Source of the DNA: Bradyrhizobium sp. 132
Lineage (GTDB): Bacteria > Pseudomonadota > Alphaproteobacteria > Rhizobiales > Xanthobacteraceae
Direction: 5' to 3'
Assembly (NCBI RefSeq): GCF_023074185.1
Contig: NZ_JADPKY010000103.1
Location: 1-64,000, forward strand
Length of the DNA stretch: 64,000 nucleotides
A program made the position numbers and the translations under genes. The notes beneath the pieces are model-generated. The model was not told the origin of the DNA, made no database searches, and saw only the letters and a list, made by a program, of their open reading frames with translations. Every line of letters starts with the position of its first letter. Position 1 is the first letter of the stretch. This document shows, one piece after another, positions 16,272 through 25,287 of this stretch.

Positions 16272-18143
16272 ATGGAATTGCCCCAACTTCATCTCGCCCT
16301 GGTCGGCACGCCAAACAGCGGCAAGACCTCGCTGTTCAATGCGCTGACCGGCAGCCGGCAGAAGGTCGCGAACTATCCCGGCGTCACCGTCGAGCGCAAG
16401 GAAGGCTTTTTTGTCACCCCTCTGGGGCGCCAGGTCTCGGTGGTCGACCTGCCCGGCACCTATTCGCTGCGCGGCCGCAGCCCGGACGAGGAGATCACCC
16501 GCGACTTCGTGCTCGGCAAGGCCTCCGGCGAGACCGCGCCCGACCTCATCCTGTGCGTGGCCGATTCCACCAATCTGCGGCTGACCATCCGCCTGCTGCT
16601 GGAGCTCAAGCGCACCGGCCGGCCGATGGTCCTCGTGCTCAACATGTTCGATATCGCCAGCCGCCGCGGCATCACTGTCGACGTCGAGCGGCTCGCCAAC
16701 GAGCTTGGCGTGCCCGTGGTCACCTCGATCGCGGTGCGGAAGGGCGGCACGGCCGACCTGCTGGCGCTGACGGACGAGATTTCGGCAAAGCTCGCCGCCG
16801 AGCCGGGCGAGAACAATTGGCGTGTGCTCAGCGTGGCCGAACTGCGCGCCACCCAGCGCGAGGCCGACCGCATCATCGCCGATTGCGTCAGCCTGCCAAG
16901 CCGGCCCGACACCTGGACGGCGCGGATCGACGCGATCGTGCTGCACCCCGTCGGCGGGCTGATCGTGCTCGCGGCTATCCTGTTCGTGATGTTCCAGGCG
17001 GTGTTCGCCTGGGCGCAGCCGCTGATGGAGCTGCTCAACTCGGGCTTCGACTCGCTCGGCGAGTTCGTGCACGCCACCCTGCCCGCCGGCCTGCTGCAGA
17101 GCTTCCTTCAGAACGGCGTGATCTCGGGCGTCGGCAGCGTGATTGTGTTTCTGCCGCAGATCATCATCATCTTCCTGTTCATCCTGCTGCTGGAAGATTT
17201 CGGCTACATGGCGCGCGCCGCGTTCCTGATGGACCGCATCATGGGCGGCGCCGGCCTGCACGGCCGCGCCTTCATTCCGCTGCTGTCGAGCTTCGCCTGC
17301 GCCATCCCCGGCATCATGGCGACGCGCGTCATCGACAACAAGCGCGATCGGCTGACCACGATCCTGATCGCGCCGCTGATGACCTGCTCCGCGCGCATTC
17401 CGGTCTACACGCTGATCATCTCCGCCTTCATTCCGGCAAAGGACGTCTGGGGCTTCATCAACCTCCAGGGCCTCGTGATGTTCGGGCTCTACGCCGCCGG
17501 CATCATCAGCGCGCTTGCCGTCTCGTTCCTCATCAAATTCTTCATGCTGCGCGACTATGCGCCGGCGCCGTTCATGCTGGAGCTGCCCGACTACAAAATG
17601 CCGCGGCTGAAATCGATCGCGATCGGCGTCTATACGCGGGCCAAGATGTTCCTGCACCGTGCCGGCACCACGATCTTCTCGATGATGGTGCTGATCTGGT
17701 TCTTGGCCTCGTTCCCGCAGCCGCCCGTTGGCGCAACCGAACCGGCGATCGACTTCAGCCTGGCCGCGATCATCGGCAAGGCGCTTGCGCCGCTGCTCGC
17801 GCCGGTCGGCTTCAACTGGCAGATCGCGGTGGCGCTGATCCCGGGCATGGCGGCACGCGAGGTCGCGGTCGCCGCGCTCGGCACCGTTTATGCGATCGAA
17901 GGCGGCAAGGAAGCGGCCGAGCAGATTGGCCAGGTGCTGGCGACAAAATGGTCGCTCGCGACCGCGCTGTCGATGCTGGCCTGGTACATCTTCGCCCCGC
18001 AATGCGCCTCGACGCTGGCCGTGATCCGACGCGAGACCGGAAGCTGGACCTGGATGGCCGTCACCTTCGCCTACATGCTGGTGCTGGCCTATGCGGCGAG
18101 CCTTCTGACCTACAATGTCGCGGTCGCGTTCGGGGCAGGGTAG
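16272..18143 (+). CDS. feoB: Ferrous iron transporter FeoB (GTPase-permease)
   Basis: The 623-aa inner-membrane Fe(II) importer has an N-terminal G domain with P-loop GTPNSGKTSLFNALTG, G3 DLPGT and G4 LNMFD-type motifs. A helical GDI domain (about 170-230) follows, then the permease core with two Gate motifs (FGYMARAAFLMDRIMGGAGLHGRAFIPLLSSFACAIPGIM and the later MLVLAYAASLLTY end). It is somewhat shorter than E. coli FeoB. There is no FeoC downstream. A candidate iron box lies upstream of feoA. Confidence 0.95.
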   Translation: MELPQLHLALVGTPNSGKTSLFNALTGSRQKVANYPGVTVERKEGFFVTPLGRQVSVVDLPGTYSLRGRSPDEEITRDFVLGKASGETAPDLILCVADSTNLRLTIRLLLELKRTGRPMVLVLNMFDIASRRGITVDVERLANELGVPVVTSIAVRKGGTADLLALTDEISAKLAAEPGENNWRVLSVAELRATQREADRIIADCVSLPSRPDTWTARIDAIVLHPVGGLIVLAAILFVMFQAVFAWAQPLMELLNSGFDSLGEFVHATLPAGLLQSFLQNGVISGVGSVIVFLPQIIIIFLFILLLEDFGYMARAAFLMDRIMGGAGLHGRAFIPLLSSFACAIPGIMATRVIDNKRDRLTTILIAPLMTCSARIPVYTLIISAFIPAKDVWGFINLQGLVMFGLYAAGIISALAVSFLIKFFMLRDYAPAPFMLELPDYKMPRLKSIAIGVYTRAKMFLHRAGTTIFSMMVLIWFLASFPQPPVGATEPAIDFSLAAIIGKALAPLLAPVGFNWQIAVALIPGMAAREVAVAALGTVYAIEGGKEAAEQIGQVLATKWSLATALSMLAWYIFAPQCASTLAVIRRETGSWTWMAVTFAYMLVLAYAASLLTYNVAVAFGAG

Positions 18144-18381
18144 CCCCACTCGAAACAAAAAGCGCGAAAACAACCCCATGCACAGTAGACCGACGCTGTG
18201 AGATCAATAGGTTACGCGTGCGTGAAAATCGTCCGACCGCAGCCGGGATAGAGCCCGCACAATCCGGACTTACCAGCTGTTCGCCGGTTGTCCCGTCGGG
18301 CAAAACAGGAGCATGATGGCATGGTCCGAGAATTGGCGAGACGCTCCGTGACGGCAGGACACGCCGGCGTGGCAGGCCTTC

Positions 18382-19557
18382 TCAGCCGCTCGCCTGTGTC
18401 GCCGGGAACGACGCGGTGAACACCGTTTCATCCCGCACCGACGACGCGACGATCAACCCGCCATGGGCGCGCGCGATCTCCTGGGCAATGTACAGTCCGA
18501 GCCCAAGCCCTTTCTGGTTCGGCAGAACGTCGCCACGATCGAACGCAGTGAAAAGGCGCGGCATCGCCTCCGCCGGAATTGGCGCACCTTTGTTGACAAT
18601 GCTGATGTCGAAGCCAGATCCGGTCGTTTGCGCCAGCACCCTGATCGGCTCGTTGGCCGCTCCATAGGAAATCGCGTTGCCGAGAAGATTGGACAGCATC
18701 TGACCTATGCGGCCGGCGTCGATTCTCACAGTCCCCGGAATGTTGATGACCGTTTCGATAACGCGATCCGGATGCACGTTCTCGAACTCTGCGACAATCT
18801 GCTTGATGACAGGCTCGAGTGCCTGTTCTCTCAGCTCGAGCTGCATCCCGGCACCGAGCCGCGTGCGGGCGAGGTCCATGACATTGTCGATCAGACCCGC
18901 CATCCGGGCCACGCTTCCTTGCAGAAGGTTGATCCAGTTCTGCCCCTCTTCATCGACCTTCTTGTTCAGAAGCCGCAGGCCGCCCTGGATCGCGGCAAGA
19001 GGGTTTCTGAGGTCGTGACCGAGCACGGCGATAAACTGCTCGCGCAGTTCGGCATTCTGTCGTTCCAGCGCCAACCTCTTCTCGATCAGTTCGACGCGGT
19101 CGCCCGCGTCGAGGTGAGACGCGATCAGCTCGGCAAAAAGCTTGAACATCCCGATGACTTCGGGGGTCCGAAGCTTGCGCGGCTTCGGATCGATCGCGCA
19201 AAGAGTCCCGAAGAATGAACCGTCGGGAAGGATGATCGGCACGGAGATGTAGCTTTGGAAGCCATATTGCGCGGGCGTGTGATGCTTGAAGTACCCGGCA
19301 TCTTCGCTGACATTCTCGATGACGACCGCCTCACGGCTCTGCCGGATCTCATGGCAGATCGTGGTCTCGACCTTGAGCTCGTCACCGGGTTTCAGCCCGA
19401 ACTCAAGTTCGTCACGCGCAGCACAGGTGATCCACCTGTCCTCCGTGACGCGGGCAACGGCCGTAAATCCCATGCCGGTGGTCCGGCTGACCACGTCCAG
19501 GATGGTCGAGACCGCAGCGATTCCGCTGACCTTGGCTATGTCGCGCTCGAAATCCAT
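18382..19557 (-). CDS. GAF-domain sensor histidine kinase
   Basis: The 391-aa soluble kinase has an N-terminal GAF domain (about 15-150, with DELEFGLKPGDELKVETTICHEI and PAQYGFQSYISVPIILPDG), a HisKA domain with phospho-acceptor His181 (FIAVLGHDLRNPLAAI), and an HATPase with N box (LLGNAISYGA) and G boxes (KGLGLGLYIAQEIARAHGG). No membrane segment is present, so it senses a cytoplasmic signal. No response regulator lies beside it. The ATG at 19557 (MDFERDIAKVSG) is preferred over upstream starts. It is divergent from the GNAT gene at 19702. Confidence 0.9.
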   Translation of the reverse strand: MDFERDIAKVSGIAAVSTILDVVSRTTGMGFTAVARVTEDRWITCAARDELEFGLKPGDELKVETTICHEIRQSREAVVIENVSEDAGYFKHHTPAQYGFQSYISVPIILPDGSFFGTLCAIDPKPRKLRTPEVIGMFKLFAELIASHLDAGDRVELIEKRLALERQNAELREQFIAVLGHDLRNPLAAIQGGLRLLNKKVDEEGQNWINLLQGSVARMAGLIDNVMDLARTRLGAGMQLELREQALEPVIKQIVAEFENVHPDRVIETVINIPGTVRIDAGRIGQMLSNLLGNAISYGAANEPIRVLAQTTGSGFDISIVNKGAPIPAEAMPRLFTAFDRGDVLPNQKGLGLGLYIAQEIARAHGGLIVASSVRDETVFTASFPATQASG

Positions 19558-19701
19558 CGCCGCTCCGCGTCGGAACATTCGCCCCGAGGCGACCGTCACC
19601 CCAACCAAAGCGCGTCCTTGCAACATTGAAAGCACTGCCAGCCAGGTTATTCCACATCAATGTTGCTCGACGCCCCACCATGGAAGCGGCTATCTGTTCC
19701 T

Positions 19702-20199
19702 ATGGAACATTTCAGCACGGGGAGACTGACCGCCGAGAGGCTTCGTGAAGATCACCTGGCCGACCTCGTCGCATTGCATCTCGATGCCGAGGTATCCCGA
19801 TATCTCGGCGGCGTGCGCCCGGCGGAGACGACCAGGACCTATCTCGGCGCCAACATGGCGCATTGGGACCGGCACGGTTTTGGGCTCTGGGTGCTGCGAA
19901 CCAAAGACGGGGCATTCGCCGGACGGGCGGGCATCCGGCACATTCTGGTGGATGATATCGACGAGACCGAGATTGCCTACGCATTCAAGCGCGAATTCTG
20001 GGGCCGTGGACTTGCAAGCGAGACCGCGATCGCGCTGACGGATATTGGACTGTTACACCACGAGCTGCCGTCCCTCATCGGCCTGGTCTATGTCGGCAAT
20101 GGCGCATCGCGCCGCGTGCTGGAGAAGTCCAACTATCTCCTCGAGCGAAGCACGATCCGGCACGGCGAAGACGTCGTGATCTACCGCATCCGGCGGTGA
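19702..20199 (+). CDS. GNAT-family acetyltransferase (RimJ/RimL-like)
   Basis: The 165-aa protein starts LRTERL-like (FSTGRLTAERLREDHLADLVAL) and has AYAFKREFWGRGLASETAIAL (motif A, GRGLASE) and VYVGNGASRRVLEKSNYLLE, a layout of RimJ/RimL-type acetyltransferases that modify protein N-termini or small molecules. An in-frame ATG at 19660 is an alternative start. Its last 18 codons (20146-20199) lie in the left of two direct repeats; a diverged copy of them recurs at 26217. Confidence 0.85.
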   Translation: MEHFSTGRLTAERLREDHLADLVALHLDAEVSRYLGGVRPAETTRTYLGANMAHWDRHGFGLWVLRTKDGAFAGRAGIRHILVDDIDETEIAYAFKREFWGRGLASETAIALTDIGLLHHELPSLIGLVYVGNGASRRVLEKSNYLLERSTIRHGEDVVIYRIRR

Positions 20200-20262
20200 G
20201 ACCCGGCCTGGAGATCACTCGGTGCGCAGTCGGACAACCGATTGAGGCAGAGACGCGAGAAA
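20146..20262 (+). repeat. Direct repeat, left copy (GNAT 3' end / DUF417 3' end junction)
   Basis: This contains the last codons of the GNAT gene (RSTIRHGEDVVIYRIRR), 15 spacer bases, and on the minus strand the last 15 codons of a DUF417 gene (FLASLPQSVVRLRTE, stop at 20215-20217). The right copy at 26217-26324 has the same layout and 28 identical consecutive bases (20161-20188 = 26232-26259), with substitutions elsewhere and a shorter spacer. The pair bounds a block of about 6 kb. Confidence 0.85.
20215..20262 (-). pseudogene. DUF417 (RclC-like) gene, last 15 codons only
   Basis: Read on the minus strand this encodes FLASLPQSVVRLRTE and a stop, matching the C-terminus of the intact DUF417 protein at 26277 (FLASLPQSVVRLRTG) in all but the last residue. 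Homology ends beyond 20262. It is a relic left when a block separated a convergent GNAT-DUF417 pair. Confidence 0.75.
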
Positions 20263-20291
20263 CGCGCCGCTATGACCGAACCCGTCCAGGA

Positions 20292-21953
20292 TCAAGCTGG
20301 CTTATGAGCCAGCACCGTTCCGATCCGCTCCTTTTTAAGCGCAAACTGTGCCGCCAATGCGAGGCCGAATGCCAAACAAAACGTCGTACCGGCCGCAATG
20401 AAGCGCAGCTTATTGGTTTCCCAGATCGCACCCTCCTGTGCCACCAGCGACAGCAAGGGCGGAAGAAGCAAAAACACATTGGTTGCCGCAAAGCCGAAGC
20501 AATTGAACAGTCGCCACGCTACCGTTCGTAGGGAATTATCGATGTCCGGCAAATCGGAGCAGCTCTGCCTGTCGAGATAGTACGAAATATAAACGGTCAC
20601 GAGCGCGGGCCCGAGCCCCCACCGCAACATCGCATAGTAAAGACTGACAACAGACATTTCCCGCAGATTCCCCTCTCCAAAGTAATGGACGGCCACCGTC
20701 AGACCGGCGGGCCCTACGACCAGCGCGACCAGAAAACTCCAGCAATAGGTGGTGAGGTGCGACGGATCTGAATGGCTTCCCAGCGAAGAAATCGCAAATC
20801 GAAGCAAAAGAACGACGACGATCGCCAATCCATAATTGCAAAGTGAATACATGACCCATGCCATCGAGCGATTAGGGTCTTGCGCCAAAACAATACCCTT
20901 GCCTTGCAGCAAGTCATAAACGACGGCCGAAATGGCCACGCCCAGATAGACGGAACAGATCAGTGCAATAATATAGACAATCCAGTACCGTAACGGATTG
21001 TCGTGAACAGGAGCATCAATTTCGATGCCGAATTTGTTGGCCTCATTGCGCAGGTCAATTCGAGAGCCGTTGCGGTAGATCAGGTAGCACGCAACAAGAC
21101 GGGAAAACCGATTGTAGAGCTCTTTGATCAATTGCGTGGCCTGGGGCGCAGCGAGGCCCGTTAGCACGCCGGCCTTCCACTCGCTCATTGTCGGCGACGC
21201 CAGCTGAAAGTCTGCCATGAGCTTGTCGAAACCAAAGCTGTCCTCGGTAAAGAAGGTGGCGTCATCGCCAGCGTCGTGCCCCTGCGTCAGCCACCATTTC
21301 ATGTAGCAAATTTCCGCCCACATTCGGTCCGGGGTATTGGGATCCTTGCGGAAGTCCTGATCCACGATCTCCGGCGAGTTCGCAACGACTTTCGAGACCG
21401 CATTCTCTGGCACGCGCAGCGAAAAGCGGATTTGCGCCATGATCTGCTTCGCGAGTTGAGGCACGCTGATCCAGCTCTGGATCACGTCGCGGACCATCAG
21501 CAGGACGTTCCACTGAGCCTCCTTTGTAAGGAGGAACAAATACACGGCCCCCATTGCGGCGATCACGGTCAGGTAGGGCGCAGACTGGCCTTTCGCAGCC
21601 TGTATGACGGCGTCCGGAATCGCAGGGACCAATGGCGCCAAGGCAATGACGTCCCGGTTCTCATGGATGAGAAGAAGGAAAAAGCAGCACGAGAATATGA
21701 CAAAGATGAAACCGCCCAATCGATACTGCTGTCGGGTCGTCATGTATCTCGGGAAAGTCGGTACTTCGGCAATGGTCACGGCGCGGCCAAAGGCTTGCCA
21801 AGCCAATCGGGCCGCCACAACCAAACCCAACAAGGTGATGGACCAGCGCACCAACGAAGGAAGGAGTTCGGACGCGGTGTCGCCGAACTCATCGGCGGAG
21901 GCTTGTGTCGATACCAATATGGAGATGACAATTCCCAACACGATGCTAGCCAT
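20292..21953 (-). CDS. Unknown polytopic membrane protein
   Basis: The 553-aa product starts at the ATG at 21953, with GAGGGAG eight bases upstream. It has a signal-like first helix (MASIVLGIVISILVSTQASA). Hydrophobic helices near 37-56, 85-105 and 135-150 precede a soluble stretch of about 190 residues (VRDVIQSWISVPQLAKQIMA to IEIDAPVHDNPLRY). Five or six further helices lead to the C-terminus. I recognise no family. Base composition is visibly less GC-rich than flanking core genes, suggesting transfer. A perfect TGTGA-N6-TCACA palindrome lies 90 bases upstream. The gene lies at the left end of the repeat-bounded block, separated by about 380 bp from the next gene. Confidence 0.8.
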   Translation of the reverse strand: MASIVLGIVISILVSTQASADEFGDTASELLPSLVRWSITLLGLVVAARLAWQAFGRAVTIAEVPTFPRYMTTRQQYRLGGFIFVIFSCCFFLLLIHENRDVIALAPLVPAIPDAVIQAAKGQSAPYLTVIAAMGAVYLFLLTKEAQWNVLLMVRDVIQSWISVPQLAKQIMAQIRFSLRVPENAVSKVVANSPEIVDQDFRKDPNTPDRMWAEICYMKWWLTQGHDAGDDATFFTEDSFGFDKLMADFQLASPTMSEWKAGVLTGLAAPQATQLIKELYNRFSRLVACYLIYRNGSRIDLRNEANKFGIEIDAPVHDNPLRYWIVYIIALICSVYLGVAISAVVYDLLQGKGIVLAQDPNRSMAWVMYSLCNYGLAIVVVLLLRFAISSLGSHSDPSHLTTYCWSFLVALVVGPAGLTVAVHYFGEGNLREMSVVSLYYAMLRWGLGPALVTVYISYYLDRQSCSDLPDIDNSLRTVAWRLFNCFGFAATNVFLLLPPLLSLVAQEGAIWETNKLRFIAAGTTFCLAFGLALAAQFALKKERIGTVLAHKPA

Positions 21954-22334
21954 TGCCAGAACTCCCTCTTGAGCGAGATAGTTCGAACGGGCCGCTCTAC
22001 GCGGAATTTGAACAAACCGTAAATCCGGCGCGTCGGCGTGTGTGTGAACTAATTCACATCCTTTGGGAGTTTTTGTGCAACTCTCTCGGGCAAGAGGCAC
22101 AATGCCTTGTCCGCAAGACCCCGACATCTCAACCAGACGAGCCGGAAACGAAATCCGGTGCGGCCGGGATTGCCGTCACCTCGGCGGAGCGCTGATCTCC
22201 GTCGGCATGACACCGGCCTGCTTGAATGGCGAAGCCAACGTCTTCGAGATCAATTCGAATGATGATTGGTACGGTTTGTCAGCTGGCTATTCCAATGTTG
22301 CAGGCACGCGATCCCTTGTCCTGCGCTCGGCCCG
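21954..22334. other. Intergenic region, 381 bp
   Basis: This is the leader of the membrane-protein gene to the left and the downstream DNA of the two-helix gene to the right. Apart from the CRP/FNR-type palindrome at 22043-22058 I see no convincing gene or terminator. Short open frames here lack coding character. Confidence 0.6.
22043..22058. promoter_or_regulatory. Candidate CRP/FNR-family operator (TGTGA-N6-TCACA)
   Basis: TGTGAACTAATTCACA is a perfect match to the CRP consensus half-sites with a 6-base spacer and is fully palindromic except the centre. Its centre lies about 97 bases upstream of the membrane-protein start at 21953, fitting a CRP-family regulated promoter. It does not fit the FixK box (TTG-N8-CAA). 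Confidence 0.5.
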
Positions 22335-22658
22335 TTAGCGCGGGCCGCCGTGTCCATCCTCCGGATCGCTCTCCGGCTCGCGGATCAGCACCGCGGGTTC
22401 GTCATAGCCTTTGCGGCTGCTGTAAAACACCAGCGCCATCAGGCCGATGCCGACGACCAGCGAGAACACGACGCCGAGCACCAGCGCAACATAGCCCGAC
22501 GCCGGCACGCCGTTATCGGTGCTGGTCCAGCCGAGATAGCCGAGAACGCACGCGGCGACGAGCAACGCGCACAGCACCGCAATGACTACCCATCTCGCGA
22601 GCTTGCCCTCTCGCGGGCTGGACGTCTCGGTTGCCGGTTGCTCATTGGTGCTGTTCAT
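22335..22658 (-). CDS. Small two-helix membrane protein, unknown
   Basis: The 107-aa product has a polar N-terminus (MNSTNEQPATETSSPREGKL), helices WVVIAVLCALLVAACVLGYL and YVALVLGVVFSLVVGIGLMALVF, and an acidic C-terminal tail (EPESDPEDGHGGPR). It lies 30 bases after the DUF302 gene and is probably the last gene of the soxC-like/cytochrome/DUF302 operon. Function is unknown. The topology would leave both tails on the same side. Confidence 0.7.
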   Translation of the reverse strand: MNSTNEQPATETSSPREGKLARWVVIAVLCALLVAACVLGYLGWTSTDNGVPASGYVALVLGVVFSLVVGIGLMALVFYSSRKGYDEPAVLIREPESDPEDGHGGPR

Positions 22659-22688
22659 GGAGCTCTCCTCAAGCGTGGCCGCATTATG

Positions 22689-23159
22689 TTACGGCACAGT
22701 GGCCTTGGTCGCAATCGCATGCAGGGCCGCCGTCATCGCGGCTACCGCAGCCTTGGCCGGCTCGCCGGCGCCGTGACGCCCAGCGAGATAGGCCGGATCG
22801 TTGTAGGACAGCCAGGTCGCACCTTGCTCGTCCTGCCAGACCAGTGCCTTCAGCGGAAGGTCGATGCCAGCGGTCTGCGCCTGCTGCATCAACGGCGTGC
22901 CGCCCTTGGCGTTGCCGAAGATCAGCAGATCGGTCGGGCGCAATGTCAGCCCGACAGCGGCAGCGCCCGCGGCGTGATCGACATGGGCAAACACCGCGAG
23001 GCCTTTGGCTTTCACCTCTGTCTCGAGCCGCTTCATGGTGTCCTCCGGTCCAAAACTGCTCTTGATGGTGATGAGTCCGTCTGCGGCCATTGCTTGTGTC
23101 TCCGATAAACATGACGCTGCGACCAGAGCGATGATCCCGATCAGTGCCGAAAACTTCAT
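22689..23159 (-). CDS. Periplasmic DUF302 protein
   Basis: The 156-aa product has a signal peptide (FSALIGIIALVAASCLSETQAMA) and then the DUF302 fold: IKSSFGPEDTMKRLETEVKAKGLAVFAHVDHAAGAAAVGLTLRPTDLLIFGNAKGGTPLMQ. DUF302 proteins recur beside sulfur- and redox-related genes but have no settled function. It starts ten bases after the cytochrome stop, so it belongs to that operon and would share the periplasm with the cytochrome and the SoxC-like enzyme. Confidence 0.88.
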   Translation of the reverse strand: MKFSALIGIIALVAASCLSETQAMAADGLITIKSSFGPEDTMKRLETEVKAKGLAVFAHVDHAAGAAAVGLTLRPTDLLIFGNAKGGTPLMQQAQTAGIDLPLKALVWQDEQGATWLSYNDPAYLAGRHGAGEPAKAAVAAMTAALHAIATKATVP

Positions 23160-23169
23160 GACCGCTCGC

Positions 23170-23718
23170 TTACTTCTTGCGGAATAGTTTCGCCGGGTCG
23201 AACTCCGGTTCCGGAATGAAGCCGTCGCGATTGGGCATCTTGATCTTCGGCAGGCTTTCCTTATCGACCTTGCCGTCCGCTGGAATGATGCCGTTGAGGC
23301 TCAGGATGTAAGCGGTGACGGCGTAGGTTTCGTCCGTGCTGAGCGAGCCGGGCGTCGGATACGGCATGGCGCGATGGATGTAGTCGAACAAGGTCGTCGC
23401 ATAGGGCCAGAAGCTGCCGACCGTCTTGACCGGCATGTTGGAGGTGAGCGTGCCCTGTCCGCCAGCGAGGCGATCCTTGATGCCGCCCTGGCCATTGTCG
23501 CCATGACAGGCCGCACAATTGTCGGCGAATATCTGCTTGCCTGGCGCCACCGCGCCGCTGCCGTCCGGAAGCCCCTTGCCGTCAGGTCCGACATCAATGT
23601 CCCACAGCTTGATCTCCTCCGGCATCGCTGGACGGCCGAAATCGAACCCCAGCGCGGGTGCCGCGAGCAGGCCCAGGGTGAGCGCGACTGCGAGAAACAG
23701 CTTGCTATGCGAGGACAT
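23170..23718 (-). CDS. Monohaem cytochrome c, probable electron acceptor of the SoxC-like enzyme
   Basis: The 182-aa product has a signal peptide (LFLAVALTLGLLAAPALG) and one haem site C68-A-A-C71-H72, with a likely Met ligand in HRAMPYPTPGSL. A C-terminal extension of about 35 residues follows (KVDKESLPKIKMPNRDGFIP). It resembles the haem domains of SoxD- or SorB-type partners that take electrons from molybdenum sulfite or sulfane dehydrogenases. Only one haem motif is present, whereas SoxD has two. Its start overlaps the end of the soxC-like gene by 14 bases, supporting a complex. Confidence 0.85.
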   Translation of the reverse strand: MSSHSKLFLAVALTLGLLAAPALGFDFGRPAMPEEIKLWDIDVGPDGKGLPDGSGAVAPGKQIFADNCAACHGDNGQGGIKDRLAGGQGTLTSNMPVKTVGSFWPYATTLFDYIHRAMPYPTPGSLSTDETYAVTAYILSLNGIIPADGKVDKESLPKIKMPNRDGFIPEPEFDPAKLFRKK

Positions 23719-24976
23719 TGCGGACCCTCCCGGCCTCGTCGATGCTCCAGGTCTGCTGGGCGTTGTAATGAAACAACGCGTTAGTCCCCATCGCGGCGAT
23801 GAAGGACTGCCGGTCCGGTTGAACATTGCCCTGGTCGTCAGTCGAACGGCTCACGATCTTGGTCGGTTTGCCGTCCCACGCCCAATCCATCTGGAATCGG
23901 ACCTGGGCCTTGGACAACACCGGTTGGCTCAATTGCGCGGGCATCCACGTCTTCGCGCCATCGGTCGAGATTTCGACCTCGGCGATCTTGCCATGGCCGC
24001 TCCATGCAAGACCCGATATGCGATTGTAACCCGGCTGGATCTGCATCATGCCCGAGGGGTGCGTGATGACGGAGTTGGTCTCCATCCTCAGCTGAAACTG
24101 CCGCGCCTTACCGTTCGCGAGCAGCTGTGTGTAACGTGCCGTCTCCCAACGCGTCATCCACGGTTCGTTGCCGAACTTGAGCCGGCGCAGCCATTTGATA
24201 TTGAGGTTGCCCTCGAAGCCCGGCATCACCAGCCGCATCGGAAAGCCATGCGCGGGCCGCAACGGCTCCCCGTTCTGCCCGTAGGCGACGAAGGCCTCGT
24301 TCACGATCTCTTCGGTGAGCGGAATGCTGCGGTCGACGCCCGCGCCGTCGCCGCCCTCCGCGAGCATCCAGTTCGAGCTCTTGTCCTTGGCTACGAGATC
24401 GATCAGGAATTTGAGCGGCACGCCGGTCCATTCATTGGTGCTGACGAGGCCATGCGTGTTCTGCACCGTCACATCGGGATCGGCCTTTTTCCAGTTTTCC
24501 CATCCGTTGCCAGTGCATTCGATAAAAACGATCCGCGTGACCGACGGCATCCGCTTGAGATCGTCGACGCTGAAAACCAGCGGCTTCCGAATCATGCCGT
24601 GGATGAGAAGCCGGTGCTGCGCAGGATCGATATCGGGGACGCCGGAATGGCTGCGCTCGTAATGCAAATCGGTTGGCGTGATGTTTCCGACCAGCTTCTG
24701 ATGCGGCGTCTTGGAGTTGATGGCATCGCCCGGGTCGATGTTGCGCTTGCCCGGCGTGGATTCGGGGATGCGATCGATCTTGGCAAAACGTGAGCGCTCG
24801 CTGTGAGCGCTCAGATCGGCGCCGGGCCCGCGATCGGGCACATCGGCCAACGTTTCGGCGCCAGCGGCTTCGGTCGCAACCGCACCCACGATACCGGCCG
24901 ACAGGCCTGTCACGAAGCCGCGACGCGAAACGTTCGCGGCGCGCGGCAACAAGTCGATTGGCGTCCTGGACGTCAT
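23705..24976 (-). CDS. SoxC/sulfite-oxidase-family molybdopterin enzyme, Tat-exported
   Basis: The 423-aa product carries a twin-arginine signal (NVSRRGFVTGLSAGIVG, Arg18-Arg19). The Mo-cofactor domain includes the thiolate Cys154 in VFIECTGNGWENW, and QNTHGLVSTNEWTGVPL and GFPMRLVMPGFEGNLNIKWL are typical of SoxC-like sulfane/sulfite dehydrogenases. A C-terminal dimerisation domain (about 300-400) follows. It would oxidise a sulfur compound in the periplasm and pass electrons to the adjacent cytochrome. No soxXYZAB genes are nearby, so it is probably not part of a thiosulfate-oxidising Sox system. Substrate is open (sulfite or another S-species). Confidence 0.85.
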   Translation of the reverse strand: MTSRTPIDLLPRAANVSRRGFVTGLSAGIVGAVATEAAGAETLADVPDRGPGADLSAHSERSRFAKIDRIPESTPGKRNIDPGDAINSKTPHQKLVGNITPTDLHYERSHSGVPDIDPAQHRLLIHGMIRKPLVFSVDDLKRMPSVTRIVFIECTGNGWENWKKADPDVTVQNTHGLVSTNEWTGVPLKFLIDLVAKDKSSNWMLAEGGDGAGVDRSIPLTEEIVNEAFVAYGQNGEPLRPAHGFPMRLVMPGFEGNLNIKWLRRLKFGNEPWMTRWETARYTQLLANGKARQFQLRMETNSVITHPSGMMQIQPGYNRISGLAWSGHGKIAEVEISTDGAKTWMPAQLSQPVLSKAQVRFQMDWAWDGKPTKIVSRSTDDQGNVQPDRQSFIAAMGTNALFHYNAQQTWSIDEAGRVRNVLA

Positions 24977-25287
24977 GCGATCTCCCCTTGGTAGACGTGC
25001 GTTTTGGAAATCCCGGCCGCTCTCATGTCGCGATATTTGCCGAACGCCGCGAAGATTGCTCGTTAGGTTGTGTTAGAAGCCATGAGCACCAGCTCATTCG
25101 CTCGACGATTGCCAGCATTCCGATCTTGCCGACGCGGCGAGGACCTGGTGGCGATCATTATCCCGATCGAGCAAGGCCATGTTATTTCCCGCGAATGACT
25201 TGACGCGCGTAGGTTAGATGCGCTTTGCCGCTCCGTGGAATGGCCGGGCGGCTCGGAGTCATGTCCGGGCGGATCAAGGGGTGACGG
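24977..25287. other. Divergent intergenic region, 311 bp
   Basis: This lies between the minus-strand soxC-like operon and the plus-strand AraC regulator and must hold both promoters. The soxC-like gene has a good ribosome site (GGGGAG). No clear inverted repeat stood out to me. Confidence 0.5.

Noticed and set aside
16032..18179. Long minus-strand frame (715 codons) opposite feoAB
   Set aside because: His/Arg/Asp-rich shadow of FeoB with no ribosome site or family resemblance.
22063..22338. Plus-strand frame in the gap between the two membrane-protein genes
   Set aside because: TTG start overlapping the CRP-like site region, no ribosome site, no protein character.
23170..24976. Complete Sox thiosulfate-oxidation system
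   Set aside because: Only a SoxC-like enzyme and a one-haem cytochrome are present; no soxXYZAB genes in the window.
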